This document shows, piece after piece, positions 37,341-45,256 of a stretch of 64,000 nucleotides of DNA (positions are counted from its first letter, which is position 1; each line of letters starts with the position of its first letter). Below the pieces are notes generated by a model. That model was not told the origin of the DNA. It saw only the letters and a list, made by a program, of their open reading frames with translations, and made no database searches. The position numbers and the translations under genes are program-made. The DNA lies in NCBI RefSeq assembly GCF_001874525.1, contig NZ_LKAQ01000001.1:496001-560000 (forward strand), in the 5' to 3' direction. This DNA comes from Pseudodesulfovibrio hydrargyri. Its GTDB lineage: Bacteria; Desulfobacterota; Desulfovibrionia; Desulfovibrionales; Desulfovibrionaceae.

Positions 37341-38585
37341 CTAGAATTGAAAGTGAATGATGGTCGCCTTCGCCGCACCGCCATCGGCCTCGTCCGCCAG
37401 CGCCTTCTCCAGGTCGGCGGGGGAAAGCGGCTCCCGGGACGCCACCAGCGCGACCCCTTCCTCTTCCGAGGGAGCGATCACGCGGATGCGCTTTCCCTCT
37501 TCCGGAAAAATATGTTCGCCCTTGCCGAGCCTGCCGGAGAAGAGCGGCTCGTGCGGTGCTCCCTTTTGTTCGTGGAACAGATAGACGTATGCGGCCTCCT
37601 CCAGCATGAACCGGATCTGGATTGCGTCGCCTTCCTCTAACGGCGCGTCGGCCGGTTTGCGGACCTCCGGCTCGGCCTCCTCTCCGCCACGGACCGTCAG
37701 GCCGTCCTGATAGACCAGCATCTCCATGGTCACGCCGATGGGCATCGGACGTCCGCCCTTGTCCACCTGCGTGGCGAAGAAGATGCCGGCCACGAGTACC
37801 AGCGCCACAGCGCCGGACACGGCGGGCATGCGCAGCCAGGAGACGATGCGGTCCATGATGCCGGGGGCTTTCCCGGCTGACCGGCGGGCGCGCTCCATGT
37901 GCTGCTGCCGGGCCAGTTCTCCCGCCGCCTTCATGACGGACGAGTGGAACCGGGCTTCGGCCTTGAGATGGTCCAGAAGCGCGGTGTCGGACTGGATCGC
38001 CGCCAGGACCGGGACGAGCGCTTCGACGTCGTCCCTGGTGGCCGTGCGGTCCCAGAGCTCGTCCCAGGCCTGAATGATGCGCTCCAGGCTGTCGCTGTCG
38101 AACTGCGCGCATTCGGTCAGCCACGGAAAGAGGAAATGATTCTCCTGCGGGATCTGGCCGAGTAGCTCCCTGCGCCATTCGTTCAGGGGGATCAGGCGGC
38201 CGAAAGGCAGGCCGTCGATGTCGTCGGACAGCGCGCAGACGTCTTTCATGGCGGCGTCCCGGGCCTGGTCCGTGACATCGATGAGGCGGTCGGCGGCTTC
38301 GCACGCGTAGTCGCCGAGGTTGAACGCCGCCAGCAGGGGAATGATGATTTCCGAATCCTCGCTGGCGAGGCCGAGGGTGAGGTCGCCGGCAAAGGCGTCC
38401 CCGGCCTGGGCCAGCATGCCTGCCAACGGCTCGAAATCCGCCGCCTCCGGCAGGGGCGGCTCATCGCCGGGGACGTTGAGCAGGCAGCCCCTGCCGAATT
38501 CCAGAAAACGGCGCAGCGCGGAAGAGAAGGCATGTTCCTTCATGAGGGCGACTTCCACTTTATGCATGTTCAAGGAGGCTGTCAT
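37341..38585 (-). CDS. Single-span membrane protein with DUF4384-like periplasmic domain
   Basis: 414 residues. A helical cytoplasmic part (about 1-255) is followed by one membrane helix (AVSGAVALVLVAGIFFATQV, about 258-277) and a periplasmic domain whose text (GDAIQIRFMLEEAAYVYLFHEQKGAPHEPLFSGRLGKGEHIFPEEG) resembles DUF4384. That layout, directly behind an ECF sigma gene, is what an anti-sigma factor would look like, but no zinc anti-sigma (HxxxCxxC) motif is present. The start follows GGAGAG and an ECF-type promoter (site C). It heads the operon 38585-35519 and lies 77 bases downstream of the sigma gene. Confidence 0.8.
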   Translation of the reverse strand: MTASLNMHKVEVALMKEHAFSSALRRFLEFGRGCLLNVPGDEPPLPEAADFEPLAGMLAQAGDAFAGDLTLGLASEDSEIIIPLLAAFNLGDYACEAADRLIDVTDQARDAAMKDVCALSDDIDGLPFGRLIPLNEWRRELLGQIPQENHFLFPWLTECAQFDSDSLERIIQAWDELWDRTATRDDVEALVPVLAAIQSDTALLDHLKAEARFHSSVMKAAGELARQQHMERARRSAGKAPGIMDRIVSWLRMPAVSGAVALVLVAGIFFATQVDKGGRPMPIGVTMEMLVYQDGLTVRGGEEAEPEVRKPADAPLEEGDAIQIRFMLEEAAYVYLFHEQKGAPHEPLFSGRLGKGEHIFPEEGKRIRVIAPSEEEGVALVASREPLSPADLEKALADEADGGAAKATIIHFQF

Positions 38586-38628
38586 TCATCTCTCCGTTTT
38601 CCGGTTTCAAGGCGGCGTTCAACCCAGG

Positions 38629-38654
38629 AGTCGGGCCGCTCCGAAAAAAGTGAC
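38629..38654 (-). promoter_or_regulatory. ECF-type promoter, site C
   Basis: Minus strand GTCAC-N15-CCGACT with TTTTTTCGG in the spacer, in the gap between the sigma gene and the 38585 start. Confidence 0.78.
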
Positions 38655-38662
38655 GCGAAACA

Positions 38663-39241
38663 TCAAAAATCATCCTTGCCGATCCGTTCCCGGATCCATT
38701 CCCTGCACCGCTTGATCTTCTGGTTCAGCGAGTTGGATTTCATGCCCATGTCGCTCGCCATCTCCTTTTGAGTCCTGCCCTGCCGGAAATAATCGTGCAG
38801 GGAGAGGAACAGCCTGGCGCAGTTTTCCCTGGCGCCTTCGGACATCTCCTTGAGAATGGCGACCAGGCCGTCCAGGGGCTCTTCCTCCTGGTCCTCCCCG
38901 GCGACGCGGTTGTCGGCCCCGGCGTCATACGCCACGAGCGTGATGTCGTAGTTCCTGCGCAGGAGGTCCGTGACCTTGTTCCGATAGATGCTCTTGATCC
39001 ACGAAACGAGTTTGGCCTCCCTGCGGCCTTCGTATTGGGGAAAGTTCCGGATGGCGCCCGCCACGGTGTCGGCGATGACGTCCTCGCGGACCTGAGAATC
39101 GAAACGGGGATACTGGCGGGCGATGTCGATTTCAATGCCGCGGACGGCCTTGCCGAAAGCTTCGGTCAGACCGCTGGGAGCGATGGGGCAGTCTCTGCAG
39201 CCTGAGCTGCGAATCAAACAATCTATGCAGAAATGGGCCAC
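38663..39241 (-). CDS. ECF-type RNA polymerase sigma factor with N-terminal Cys cluster
   Basis: 192 residues. Region 2 is REDVIADTVAGAIRNFPQYEGRREAKLVSWIKSIYRNKVTDLLRR; region 4 is a helix-turn-helix TQKEMASDMGMKSNSLNQKIKRCREWI. Regions 1.1 and 3 are missing, as in ECF factors. The N terminus carries C5-x2-C8-x6-C15-x2-C18, a possible zinc or Fe-S site not usual in ECF sigmas. The frame starts with GTG at 39241; no strong ribosome site is seen. Upstream on the minus strand is TTGACT-N17-TACAGT (39412-39384), an ordinary promoter. It probably directs transcription from the five GTCAC-N15-CCGACT sites around it. Confidence 0.87.
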   Translation of the reverse strand: MAHFCIDCLIRSSGCRDCPIAPSGLTEAFGKAVRGIEIDIARQYPRFDSQVREDVIADTVAGAIRNFPQYEGRREAKLVSWIKSIYRNKVTDLLRRNYDITLVAYDAGADNRVAGEDQEEEPLDGLVAILKEMSEGARENCARLFLSLHDYFRQGRTQKEMASDMGMKSNSLNQKIKRCREWIRERIGKDDF

Positions 39242-39311
39242 AAGTCGAATCCGGTATCCATGCGAGCTTCAACAATGGAGGTCGAGTCTCAGGTTGCACT
39301 CGTGCACCGAT

Positions 39312-39337
39312 GTCACTTCCGGCCGAACGTCACGACT
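39312..39337 (+). promoter_or_regulatory. ECF-type promoter, site D
   Basis: Plus strand GTCAC-N15-ACGACT followed by CC, 135 bases before the CHAT gene start. It differs from the others by one base in the downstream box. Confidence 0.7.
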
Positions 39338-39383
39338 CCTTTGGTGAGCGTCGCGGAAGAAACCTTGATAGCGATGCGTCGAA

Positions 39384-39412
39384 ACTGTATTAGAGCACTT
39401 CTAATCAGTCAA
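39384..39412 (-). promoter_or_regulatory. Sigma-70-type promoter of the ECF sigma gene
   Basis: TTGACT-N17-TACAGT on the minus strand, about 140 bases upstream of the GTG start. Confidence 0.55.
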
Positions 39413-39472
39413 GAATATCGATAGTTATCGCATGTCGCCTCAAATGGCTATTAGATAATCGGGGAGGATGCG

Positions 39473-42400
39473 TTGCAACTTAGTGGCAGGAATACATATC
39501 GGATTATGACCGTCTGGCTCGCCTGTATCGTCTCGGTGCTCATCGCCTGCCCGGCCCTGGCCGCCAAGCTCCCGCAGAGCTTCTTCGCCATCAAAGCCAA
39601 GATTCCCATGATCGCCCCCGAAGGATTGCCCGCCAGGGACGCCGATCTCTACCGGCAATACTACCAGGCGCTGCACGATTGGGATGGCGAGAAGGCGCTT
39701 CCCATCATGAAGGAGCGCGTCGAGCTGGCGAAAAAGTCGATGCCGCCCAAGATACGGGCGCTGCTCCTGGCCGAGTATGCCCAGCTGCTCTTTTCCATGG
39801 GCGACTCGGATGCAGGTCTCAAGGCGGCAGAGGAAAGCCTGGGGCTGTTGCCCAAACTCGACAACCAGGGACAACGGACCGTTTCCTTCGCCTTGATCTA
39901 TGTATGCCGCGACAGATTCCTCGCCGGAGACCTGACGCCGGGCGAGGCTATCCAGGGGCCGCTGTTCAAGGTGCTGAGGACCACTCTGCCACCGCAGGTC
40001 TTTCCGAAAGTGGAACGGATGGTGCTGGGGCAGGTCTACAACGCCTACAGGGAGCGATACGTGCTCTCCGACGCGCGTACCGCCATCCTGGAATCATGGC
40101 TGCTGGAAAAGCCGGATCAGATCGACCTCAAGTTTGAGAGCGAGATTCGCCTGTTGCTCGCCATCCAGTACCGGATCCGGGGCGACCTCCCGAAAATGGA
40201 AAAGCACCTGGAACGGGCACACGCCATATGGCGGGACCTGCCCGACAAGGAATATCGCCTGTACCAATATCACGCCCTGCTGGGAGACCTTTTCTTGAAC
40301 TTCGGCAATCCGGAGGCCGCTCGAAAGGAGTATGAAAAGGGCTTGATTTTGGCCGAGAAGAATTATGTATCCGCGGACATGCGCGTGACCGGCCTTCAGG
40401 TGCGGCTGGCCGGGGCCCTGTTCGCCGAAGGCAAGTCCGGAGCTGCGGAAAAGCTTTGCCGGGAAGCGGTCCGGATGGTTACCGACAACCGGGGGCAGTT
40501 TTCCTACGAGGTGGCTCAGGCCTATTCGATCCTGTCCCGGATCGCGGCCCTGGACGGGGACCGGGAAAAGGCCTGGAAACGGCTGAACCGCGCCAGGGAA
40601 ATCTCCGAGCGGGTCATTCCCGCCGACCATCCGGAGCGGTGGGCGAACCGCATGGCGTTCGCCCGGGACGCCCTGGCCCTGGGCCATGCCGGGGAAGCGG
40701 CAGAGGCCGCCCGGCAGGTTGTCGAGGCATGCCGCCCCCTGGGCGGCGACGACAACCCCCTGACCTTCGCGGCCCTGTCGACGCTCGGCCGGGCCGAACT
40801 CGCCACGGGCAAAAAAAAGGAAGGGTACGCGACGCTCCTTCGGGCGGAGCGTATCGGCATCCGCCAGGCGGACATGGTCCAGCGCCTGCCGTCCGAGGCC
40901 CAGCGCAAGGCGTATCTCACGTCATCCAAGGGCAACATCGAACTGCTGCTTCGCGCCGGGGACGCCTGGCTCGCCCCCGGGCAACTCTATGCCGTATGGC
41001 TCAACCGCAAGGGCGCCTTCTTCGAGTCCCAGGCCCTGTACCGGCAGGCCCTCGGAGGGGAAACCGGGGCGGAGGCGGAATTGGCCTCCCTGCGTTCCCA
41101 ACTGGCCTATGCGGCGTATGCCCCCTCATCCGAAGGCCGCAACAGCCGCACTGTCATCGCCGAGCTGACGGCCAGGCGGGACGAACTCCTGCGCACCCTA
41201 AACCGGAAAAACCAAGAGTCCGGGAGGCTGGGCGTCACGCCGGAATCGCTTTCTCTCCCCGCGAATGCGGCGCTGGTGGATTTCGTCCACCTTGGCGCAA
41301 CGGCAGAACAGCCCGGCGGCTATTGGGCCTTCGTGGTCCGGCCCCATGGCCGCGTCACTTTGATTGCTCTGGGGGATGCCAAGAAAGTGGATGACGCCCT
41401 CGCCGCTTGGCGCGGGGAAATCGTCAAGGGGAGCCGGGCCGACGCCTCCGTCTTGGGCGCACAGGCCCGGCGGTTGCGGACCCTGCTGGTCGCCCCCCTA
41501 ACCTCGGCCCTTGTCGGAGCCCAGCGACTCCTGGTTGTGCCGGACGGTGCGCTGCAGCGGCTGCCGCTGGAGATCCTGCAAAGGGAGGACGGCTCTTTCC
41601 TGGCCGAGCATTGGCGCATCACCTATCTGGCCACGGCCAGGGAGCTGGCCCGGCCGAAAAAGCCGGGCGACGTCAATGGCGCGGTCGTCATCCTGGCCAA
41701 CCCGGACTTCGGAACCACGGCCGGGGCGGGCGAGAGCGTTGCGGCGTCCCCCAAGCCCGGCGGCGACAGCCGGGTGGTGCGGTTCTCCCTCGCGCCCCTG
41801 CCGGGCACCGAGGCGGAGGGCCGGGCCATCCGGACGCTGGCCGGCAGGGACGCGCACCTCTTCACCGGGACCGCCGCCAGCAAATCGGTTCTGTTCGGCG
41901 TGCACCGTCCCAGGGTGCTGCATTTGGCCACCCACGGGTTCTTCCTGGACGACGGGGATGCCGCCGTTGACGGCGGACGGCGCTCCTTCCGCATCGAGGC
42001 GAGCGGCAACGAATCGGTCCAGGCCTGGCTGTCCCCCGCCGCCGAGCCGCTGCTCCGGTCGGGCCTGATCCTGGCCGGGGCCGCCGATGCCGGGAACGGA
42101 AACCGCCTGGCCGCTCAGGGTGTCCTCACGGCAGAGGAGGTGCTGGGACTGGACCTCGCGGGGACGGAACTGGTGACGCTGTCGGCCTGCGGCACGGGGC
42201 TGGGTGCCATCGCCGACGCCGACGGCGTGTACGGCCTGCGGCGCTCGTTTCTCCTGGCCGGGGCGCGCCATCTGGTCGTCAGCCTGTGGAGCGTTCCCGA
42301 CGAGGAAACGCGGCGGACCATGGTCGACATGTATGAGCGTTTTCTTCATCAAAACATGCCGGTGGACGAGGCCTTCCACCAGGCGATGCTGGATCGACTC

Positions 42401-42475
42401 GCCGCAGAGCGCAGGGCGGGGCGTTCGGACAATCCCTTTTACTGGGCCGGATTCGTCATCTACGGAGTACCCTGA
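39473..42475 (+). CDS. Exported TPR-CHAT (caspase-like) protein
   Basis: 1000 residues. The TTG at 39473 is the likely start, because GGGGAGG lies five bases before it; a signal peptide (VWLACIVSVLIACPALAAK) follows, so the protein is exported. Residues about 40-480 are helical repeats of TPR type (for example AEYAQLLFSMGDSDAGLKAAEE; MAFARDALALGHAGEAAEAARQ). The C-terminal third is a CHAT domain with the catalytic pair His821 (HLATHGFF) and Cys906 (LSACGTG), then AGARHLVVSLWSVPD and NPFYWAGFVIYG. CHAT proteases are caspase/separase relatives; an exported one suggests an envelope or secreted protease. Its stop overlaps the next start (TGATG). Confidence 0.92.
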   Translation: MQLSGRNTYRIMTVWLACIVSVLIACPALAAKLPQSFFAIKAKIPMIAPEGLPARDADLYRQYYQALHDWDGEKALPIMKERVELAKKSMPPKIRALLLAEYAQLLFSMGDSDAGLKAAEESLGLLPKLDNQGQRTVSFALIYVCRDRFLAGDLTPGEAIQGPLFKVLRTTLPPQVFPKVERMVLGQVYNAYRERYVLSDARTAILESWLLEKPDQIDLKFESEIRLLLAIQYRIRGDLPKMEKHLERAHAIWRDLPDKEYRLYQYHALLGDLFLNFGNPEAARKEYEKGLILAEKNYVSADMRVTGLQVRLAGALFAEGKSGAAEKLCREAVRMVTDNRGQFSYEVAQAYSILSRIAALDGDREKAWKRLNRAREISERVIPADHPERWANRMAFARDALALGHAGEAAEAARQVVEACRPLGGDDNPLTFAALSTLGRAELATGKKKEGYATLLRAERIGIRQADMVQRLPSEAQRKAYLTSSKGNIELLLRAGDAWLAPGQLYAVWLNRKGAFFESQALYRQALGGETGAEAELASLRSQLAYAAYAPSSEGRNSRTVIAELTARRDELLRTLNRKNQESGRLGVTPESLSLPANAALVDFVHLGATAEQPGGYWAFVVRPHGRVTLIALGDAKKVDDALAAWRGEIVKGSRADASVLGAQARRLRTLLVAPLTSALVGAQRLLVVPDGALQRLPLEILQREDGSFLAEHWRITYLATARELARPKKPGDVNGAVVILANPDFGTTAGAGESVAASPKPGGDSRVVRFSLAPLPGTEAEGRAIRTLAGRDAHLFTGTAASKSVLFGVHRPRVLHLATHGFFLDDGDAAVDGGRRSFRIEASGNESVQAWLSPAAEPLLRSGLILAGAADAGNGNRLAAQGVLTAEEVLGLDLAGTELVTLSACGTGLGAIADADGVYGLRRSFLLAGARHLVVSLWSVPDEETRRTMVDMYERFLHQNMPVDEAFHQAMLDRLAAERRAGRSDNPFYWAGFVIYGVP

Positions 42476-43212
42476 TGCGTTGGACATGGATTCTTGCGTG
42501 TGTGCTCGTCCTTGCGAGCGTTTTGGGCGCAGCGGCGCAGGACTGCGGTTCCATGAAGAAGGACCTCAGCCGCTATGACGCCCTTCAGTTCGAGGAGGCG
42601 TTTCCCGACTTGAAATACCGGGCCATAAAAGGCGACGGGGAGGCGCAGTTCCGCACGGGCGTGATGTATCGCTTCGGCCTGGGCGTGGAGCGTGACGACG
42701 CCGAGGCGATCCACTGGCTGACGGCCGCCTCGGAGCAGGGGCACATGGCCGCTAGGTTCGGACTGGCCCAATGCCTCCAGCTGGGGCTGGATATGGACCG
42801 CTCGCCCGAGGAGGGCCTGCGGGAAGCCGCTCGACTCACCGAGGAATGCCGGAGCGGGGACCTCAACGCCTATGCAAACGAGTACCTGGGAGCCCCGGTC
42901 GCCGTCCTGCAGCGCAAGGTCGTCCCGGAGATCAATCTCGGGCAACAGGCATTGGACGGCGGCAAAGGGAACAGGGAAGAGGCGCAGGTCCACTTCCACG
43001 AGGCGGAGCAGTGGCTGGCCCGGCTGACCCACGCCGGACCGCCGGTTTCGCAAAACGCCAACGGGCTGCTCGGCCATGTATATTCTCAATATTTTCGTTA
43101 TGACCTGACGCCGCTTTATCCGGATTTATACAGCAAGTCCGAGCGGATACTGAAAAACAGAACCCGCACTATCGACTTGTACCAGCGCCGAGCCACGCCA
43201 AAAACGCCATAG
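42475..43212 (+). CDS. Sel1-repeat exported protein
   Basis: 245 residues with a signal peptide (WILACVLVLASVLGAAAQ). Sel1-like repeats are visible: GDGEAQFRTGVMYRFGLGVERDDAEAIHWL and GHMAARFGLAQCLQLGLDMDRSPEEGL. Such alpha/alpha repeats bind other proteins or peptidoglycan-linked partners. Translation is coupled to the CHAT gene by a TGATG overlap, so a physical partner or regulator of the CHAT protein is likely, as inference. Confidence 0.87.
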   Translation: MRWTWILACVLVLASVLGAAAQDCGSMKKDLSRYDALQFEEAFPDLKYRAIKGDGEAQFRTGVMYRFGLGVERDDAEAIHWLTAASEQGHMAARFGLAQCLQLGLDMDRSPEEGLREAARLTEECRSGDLNAYANEYLGAPVAVLQRKVVPEINLGQQALDGGKGNREEAQVHFHEAEQWLARLTHAGPPVSQNANGLLGHVYSQYFRYDLTPLYPDLYSKSERILKNRTRTIDLYQRRATPKTP

Positions 43213-43216
43213 GCGC

Positions 43217-43242
43217 GTCACCTTTTCCGCGCTTGCCCGACT
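43217..43242 (+). promoter_or_regulatory. ECF-type promoter, site E
   Basis: Plus strand GTCAC-N15-CCGACT with CTTTTCCG in the spacer, directly after the Sel1 gene and 55 bases before the 43297 start. Confidence 0.82.
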
Positions 43243-43296
43243 CCTTGTGCAGAGGCCCGACTGGGGTCCGAAAAAGCACAACACAAGGAGTCCGCA

Positions 43297-44145
43297 ATGC
43301 GAACCACGTTTATCGTCCTTTTCTGGCTGATCCTGGCCCTGGCCGCCTCCGGCTGCGCCATGAAGAACACTGCCGAGACCTTCACCGCCGACGCGGGCGT
43401 GTCCGGCGACATCCCCTGCTTCAAGGGGAAGAAGGTCGCCGTATTCGCCCGATGGGCGCCGGACTATCCCAAAGAGCCGCTTGCTCAGCACCCCTACGTC
43501 GCCACCGGGTACAAGGACATTCTGGAGAGGACCGCGAACAACGGTTCCAAGCTCAATGAGAGCAATACAGGGCAGGCTGTGCTCTCCTCGATGCAGACCG
43601 AAAACCAGTTCCAGTATATGCTGGCTGCGGCCCTGGAAAAGGGCGGTGCCGTCCCGACCCTCGTCCTCATCAACCCCGAGGCGTTCAACGGGATAAAGAG
43701 CAGAGAGCAGAGGGAGGCCGAAGCCGCACGCCTCCTGACGGTCATCGAGCGGAAGCTGGCCGAGGATGGCTACGAGTACTTCGTCCTCGCGTCCGACCGG
43801 AAGCCCATGCCCGGCCAGAAGTCCATCCTTGAGATCGACGGGCACCACGGATCGGAAGCGCTGCGCGGATTCCTGACCCTTGGGCTGGACGCGCTGGTCG
43901 CCTCGGACACGGACACCCATACCTATTCCTGGTTTCGGAACGTGACGGTCACGGACCTGCGGCAGGGCCAGGTCATGTATGAACAGAAATTCCTGACCAA
44001 CGAAAGCCGGGATATCTCCGTGCACGAGGGCAGCCTCGTCAAGACGCAGAGCAAGTACGTGGAGACGCTGCGGTTCGAAACGGACATCCACAAACAGGAA
44101 GTGCGACGGGTCGTTGATGACATGATCAAAAAGCTGAATTCGTAA
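43297..44145 (+). CDS. Predicted lipoprotein of the ECF regulon
   Basis: 282 residues after AAGGAG. The signal ends in the lipobox AASGC at residue 19. The mature part begins AMKNTAETFTADAGVSGDIPC and has an alternating alpha/beta pattern (KKVAVFARWAPD; ALEKGGAVPTLVLINPEAF; KLAEDGYEYFVLASD), suggestive of a nucleotide- or sugar-binding-like fold, but no family is recognised. First gene after site E; the small membrane protein at 44215 follows on the same strand. Confidence 0.8.
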   Translation: MRTTFIVLFWLILALAASGCAMKNTAETFTADAGVSGDIPCFKGKKVAVFARWAPDYPKEPLAQHPYVATGYKDILERTANNGSKLNESNTGQAVLSSMQTENQFQYMLAAALEKGGAVPTLVLINPEAFNGIKSREQREAEAARLLTVIERKLAEDGYEYFVLASDRKPMPGQKSILEIDGHHGSEALRGFLTLGLDALVASDTDTHTYSWFRNVTVTDLRQGQVMYEQKFLTNESRDISVHEGSLVKTQSKYVETLRFETDIHKQEVRRVVDDMIKKLNS

Positions 44146-44214
44146 GCCTAAAAATCACGGAAACATCCGCCCGACAGACAAGTTTTGCCGGGCGGCAACC
44201 AAAGGAGCAAGACA

Positions 44215-44475
44215 ATGGACAAGGCAAAGAGCTTCATGAATTTGGCCAGCAAGCTGTTACTAATTATCTGGGGCTGCTATCTCCTGTATGACGGAGCGAT
44301 CTATTGCATCTACACCATGGGCCAAGTTGTCGGATCGGAGTTTTCAATGCTGATTTCGCTCGTGTCCATCGGCGGAAAGGTTCTGGTTTGGCTCGCATTG
44401 CTCGGTTTCTGGCTGGGGACCATGCCGATCCCCGTTCCGGTCGTGCCAGCCAAGCCAGGTAAAAAACGGAAATGA
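44215..44475 (+). CDS. Small membrane protein
   Basis: 86 residues from the ATG at 44215 after AAAGGAG. Two hydrophobic segments (SKLLLIIWGCYLLYDGAIYC and LISLVSIGGKVLVWLALLGFWLG) and a basic C-terminal tail (PAKPGKKRK) that should face the cytoplasm. No family is recognised. Last cargo gene of element 3. Confidence 0.75.
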   Translation: MDKAKSFMNLASKLLLIIWGCYLLYDGAIYCIYTMGQVVGSEFSMLISLVSIGGKVLVWLALLGFWLGTMPIPVPVVPAKPGKKRK

Positions 44476-44940
44476 CCCGAAGACAGGGAGAACAATGCCA
44501 AGAGCAACAAACCTCTCTCCTTAACGTCAAGCAAATGCACCTAAGTTGGCATAGTCTGTGATTTTGACTATAAGTGGTTTAAACTACACTAAAAAAAAAG
44601 CCGGTGTGTGAAAAAATGTGTAAACTTATTTCCGAAATCACCGGAAAACATCCGGGATCACCATAGATTGTCAAATACCCCCTGCCCTGTTTGAAAAACA
44701 AGGCAGGGGGCGGCTTTTCAGAAACGCGGTGGGTACTTTTAAGAATCTTCCAAACCTTTTAGGAAAGGGTGCCTTCGTTCAAAATTATATCCTTCCAGTT
44801 GCTGAAGCTGGGTCAAAGTGGTAGGGCAAAGAACAAATACGAAGGACACGCCAAAACAAATTAGATTCATAAAATCAGCATATTGCCGCACAGTCGAAAA
44901 ATAAGGACTTCCGAGTCTTCTCTTCGGCACCAGAATGAAA
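44476..44940. mobile_element. Right end of element 3 with att core
   Basis: No gene. In order: GTGTGTGAAAAAATGTGTAA at 44604; a strong hairpin CCCCCTGCC/GGCAGGGGG at 44678-44710 with a T-rich 3' side; GGTGGGTACTTTTAAGAA; the arm-like GGGTCAAAGTGGTAGGGCAA at 44810-44829; then the att core at 44912-44940. The hairpin has the position of the one at 21954 but a different sequence. Confidence 0.87.
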
Positions 44941-44942
44941 CA

Positions 44943-44973
44943 GGGCCGCATCCTTGATGATGCGGCCCTTTTT
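44943..44973 (+). terminator. Chromosomal terminator after att core
   Basis: GGGCCGCATC / GATGCGGCCC stem followed by TTTTT, three bases after the core. It is nearly the same as the one at 24165 and is probably the original terminator of tRNA-Leu before insertion. From here to 45256 I see no gene. Confidence 0.8.
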
Positions 44974-45256
44974 CCGTTTCAGGGCCCCTCTCCGCGATGG
45001 ACAGGTGAAGGAAATTCGGATACATGCCAACCAGAGAAAGCCGCGTCGGCCTTCTCTCCCGGGCGGAACGCGGGGCGCCGCGTCCCGGCGGACCAGCCGC
45101 ATATGCCCGGCCCCTGTTTGGAAGACTTTTTCCCTGGTGCGCGAAGCCGGATCATTTCACCACTTTTTTCTTACCAAAGACATCTTTCCCGTATAGTATT
45201 ATACAAAGTCGGACGATACCGCTGTTGTCGTGACATTCAAATATCTTGGGGGTTCA

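Larger units (their letters stand above)
28591..44940 (+). mobile_element. Element 3: complete 16.3-kb tRNA-Leu integrative element
   Basis: Bounded by identical 29-base att cores at 28591-28619 (inside the tRNA gene) and 44912-44940. Next to the left core come the terminator, the arm-like repeat and the two-recombinase module. The cargo runs from 32290 to 44475, and the conserved right end follows. Integrase, both att sites and cargo all look intact, so it may still be mobile. No conjugation, replication or capsid genes are seen, so transfer would need a helper. Confidence 0.88.

Noticed and set aside
32281..38165. CRISPR-like array or phage structural genes in the element
   Set aside because: No regularly spaced repeats are seen and no capsid, tail or terminase motifs in any frame.
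43251..43262. Second CCGACT-type box just after ECF site E
   Set aside because: A second CCGACT occurs there but without a GTCAC box 15 bases upstream.
28591..44940. Element 3 as a prophage or conjugative element
   Set aside because: No phage structural, replication, relaxase or type IV secretion genes; it is better described as an integrative, possibly mobilisable island.
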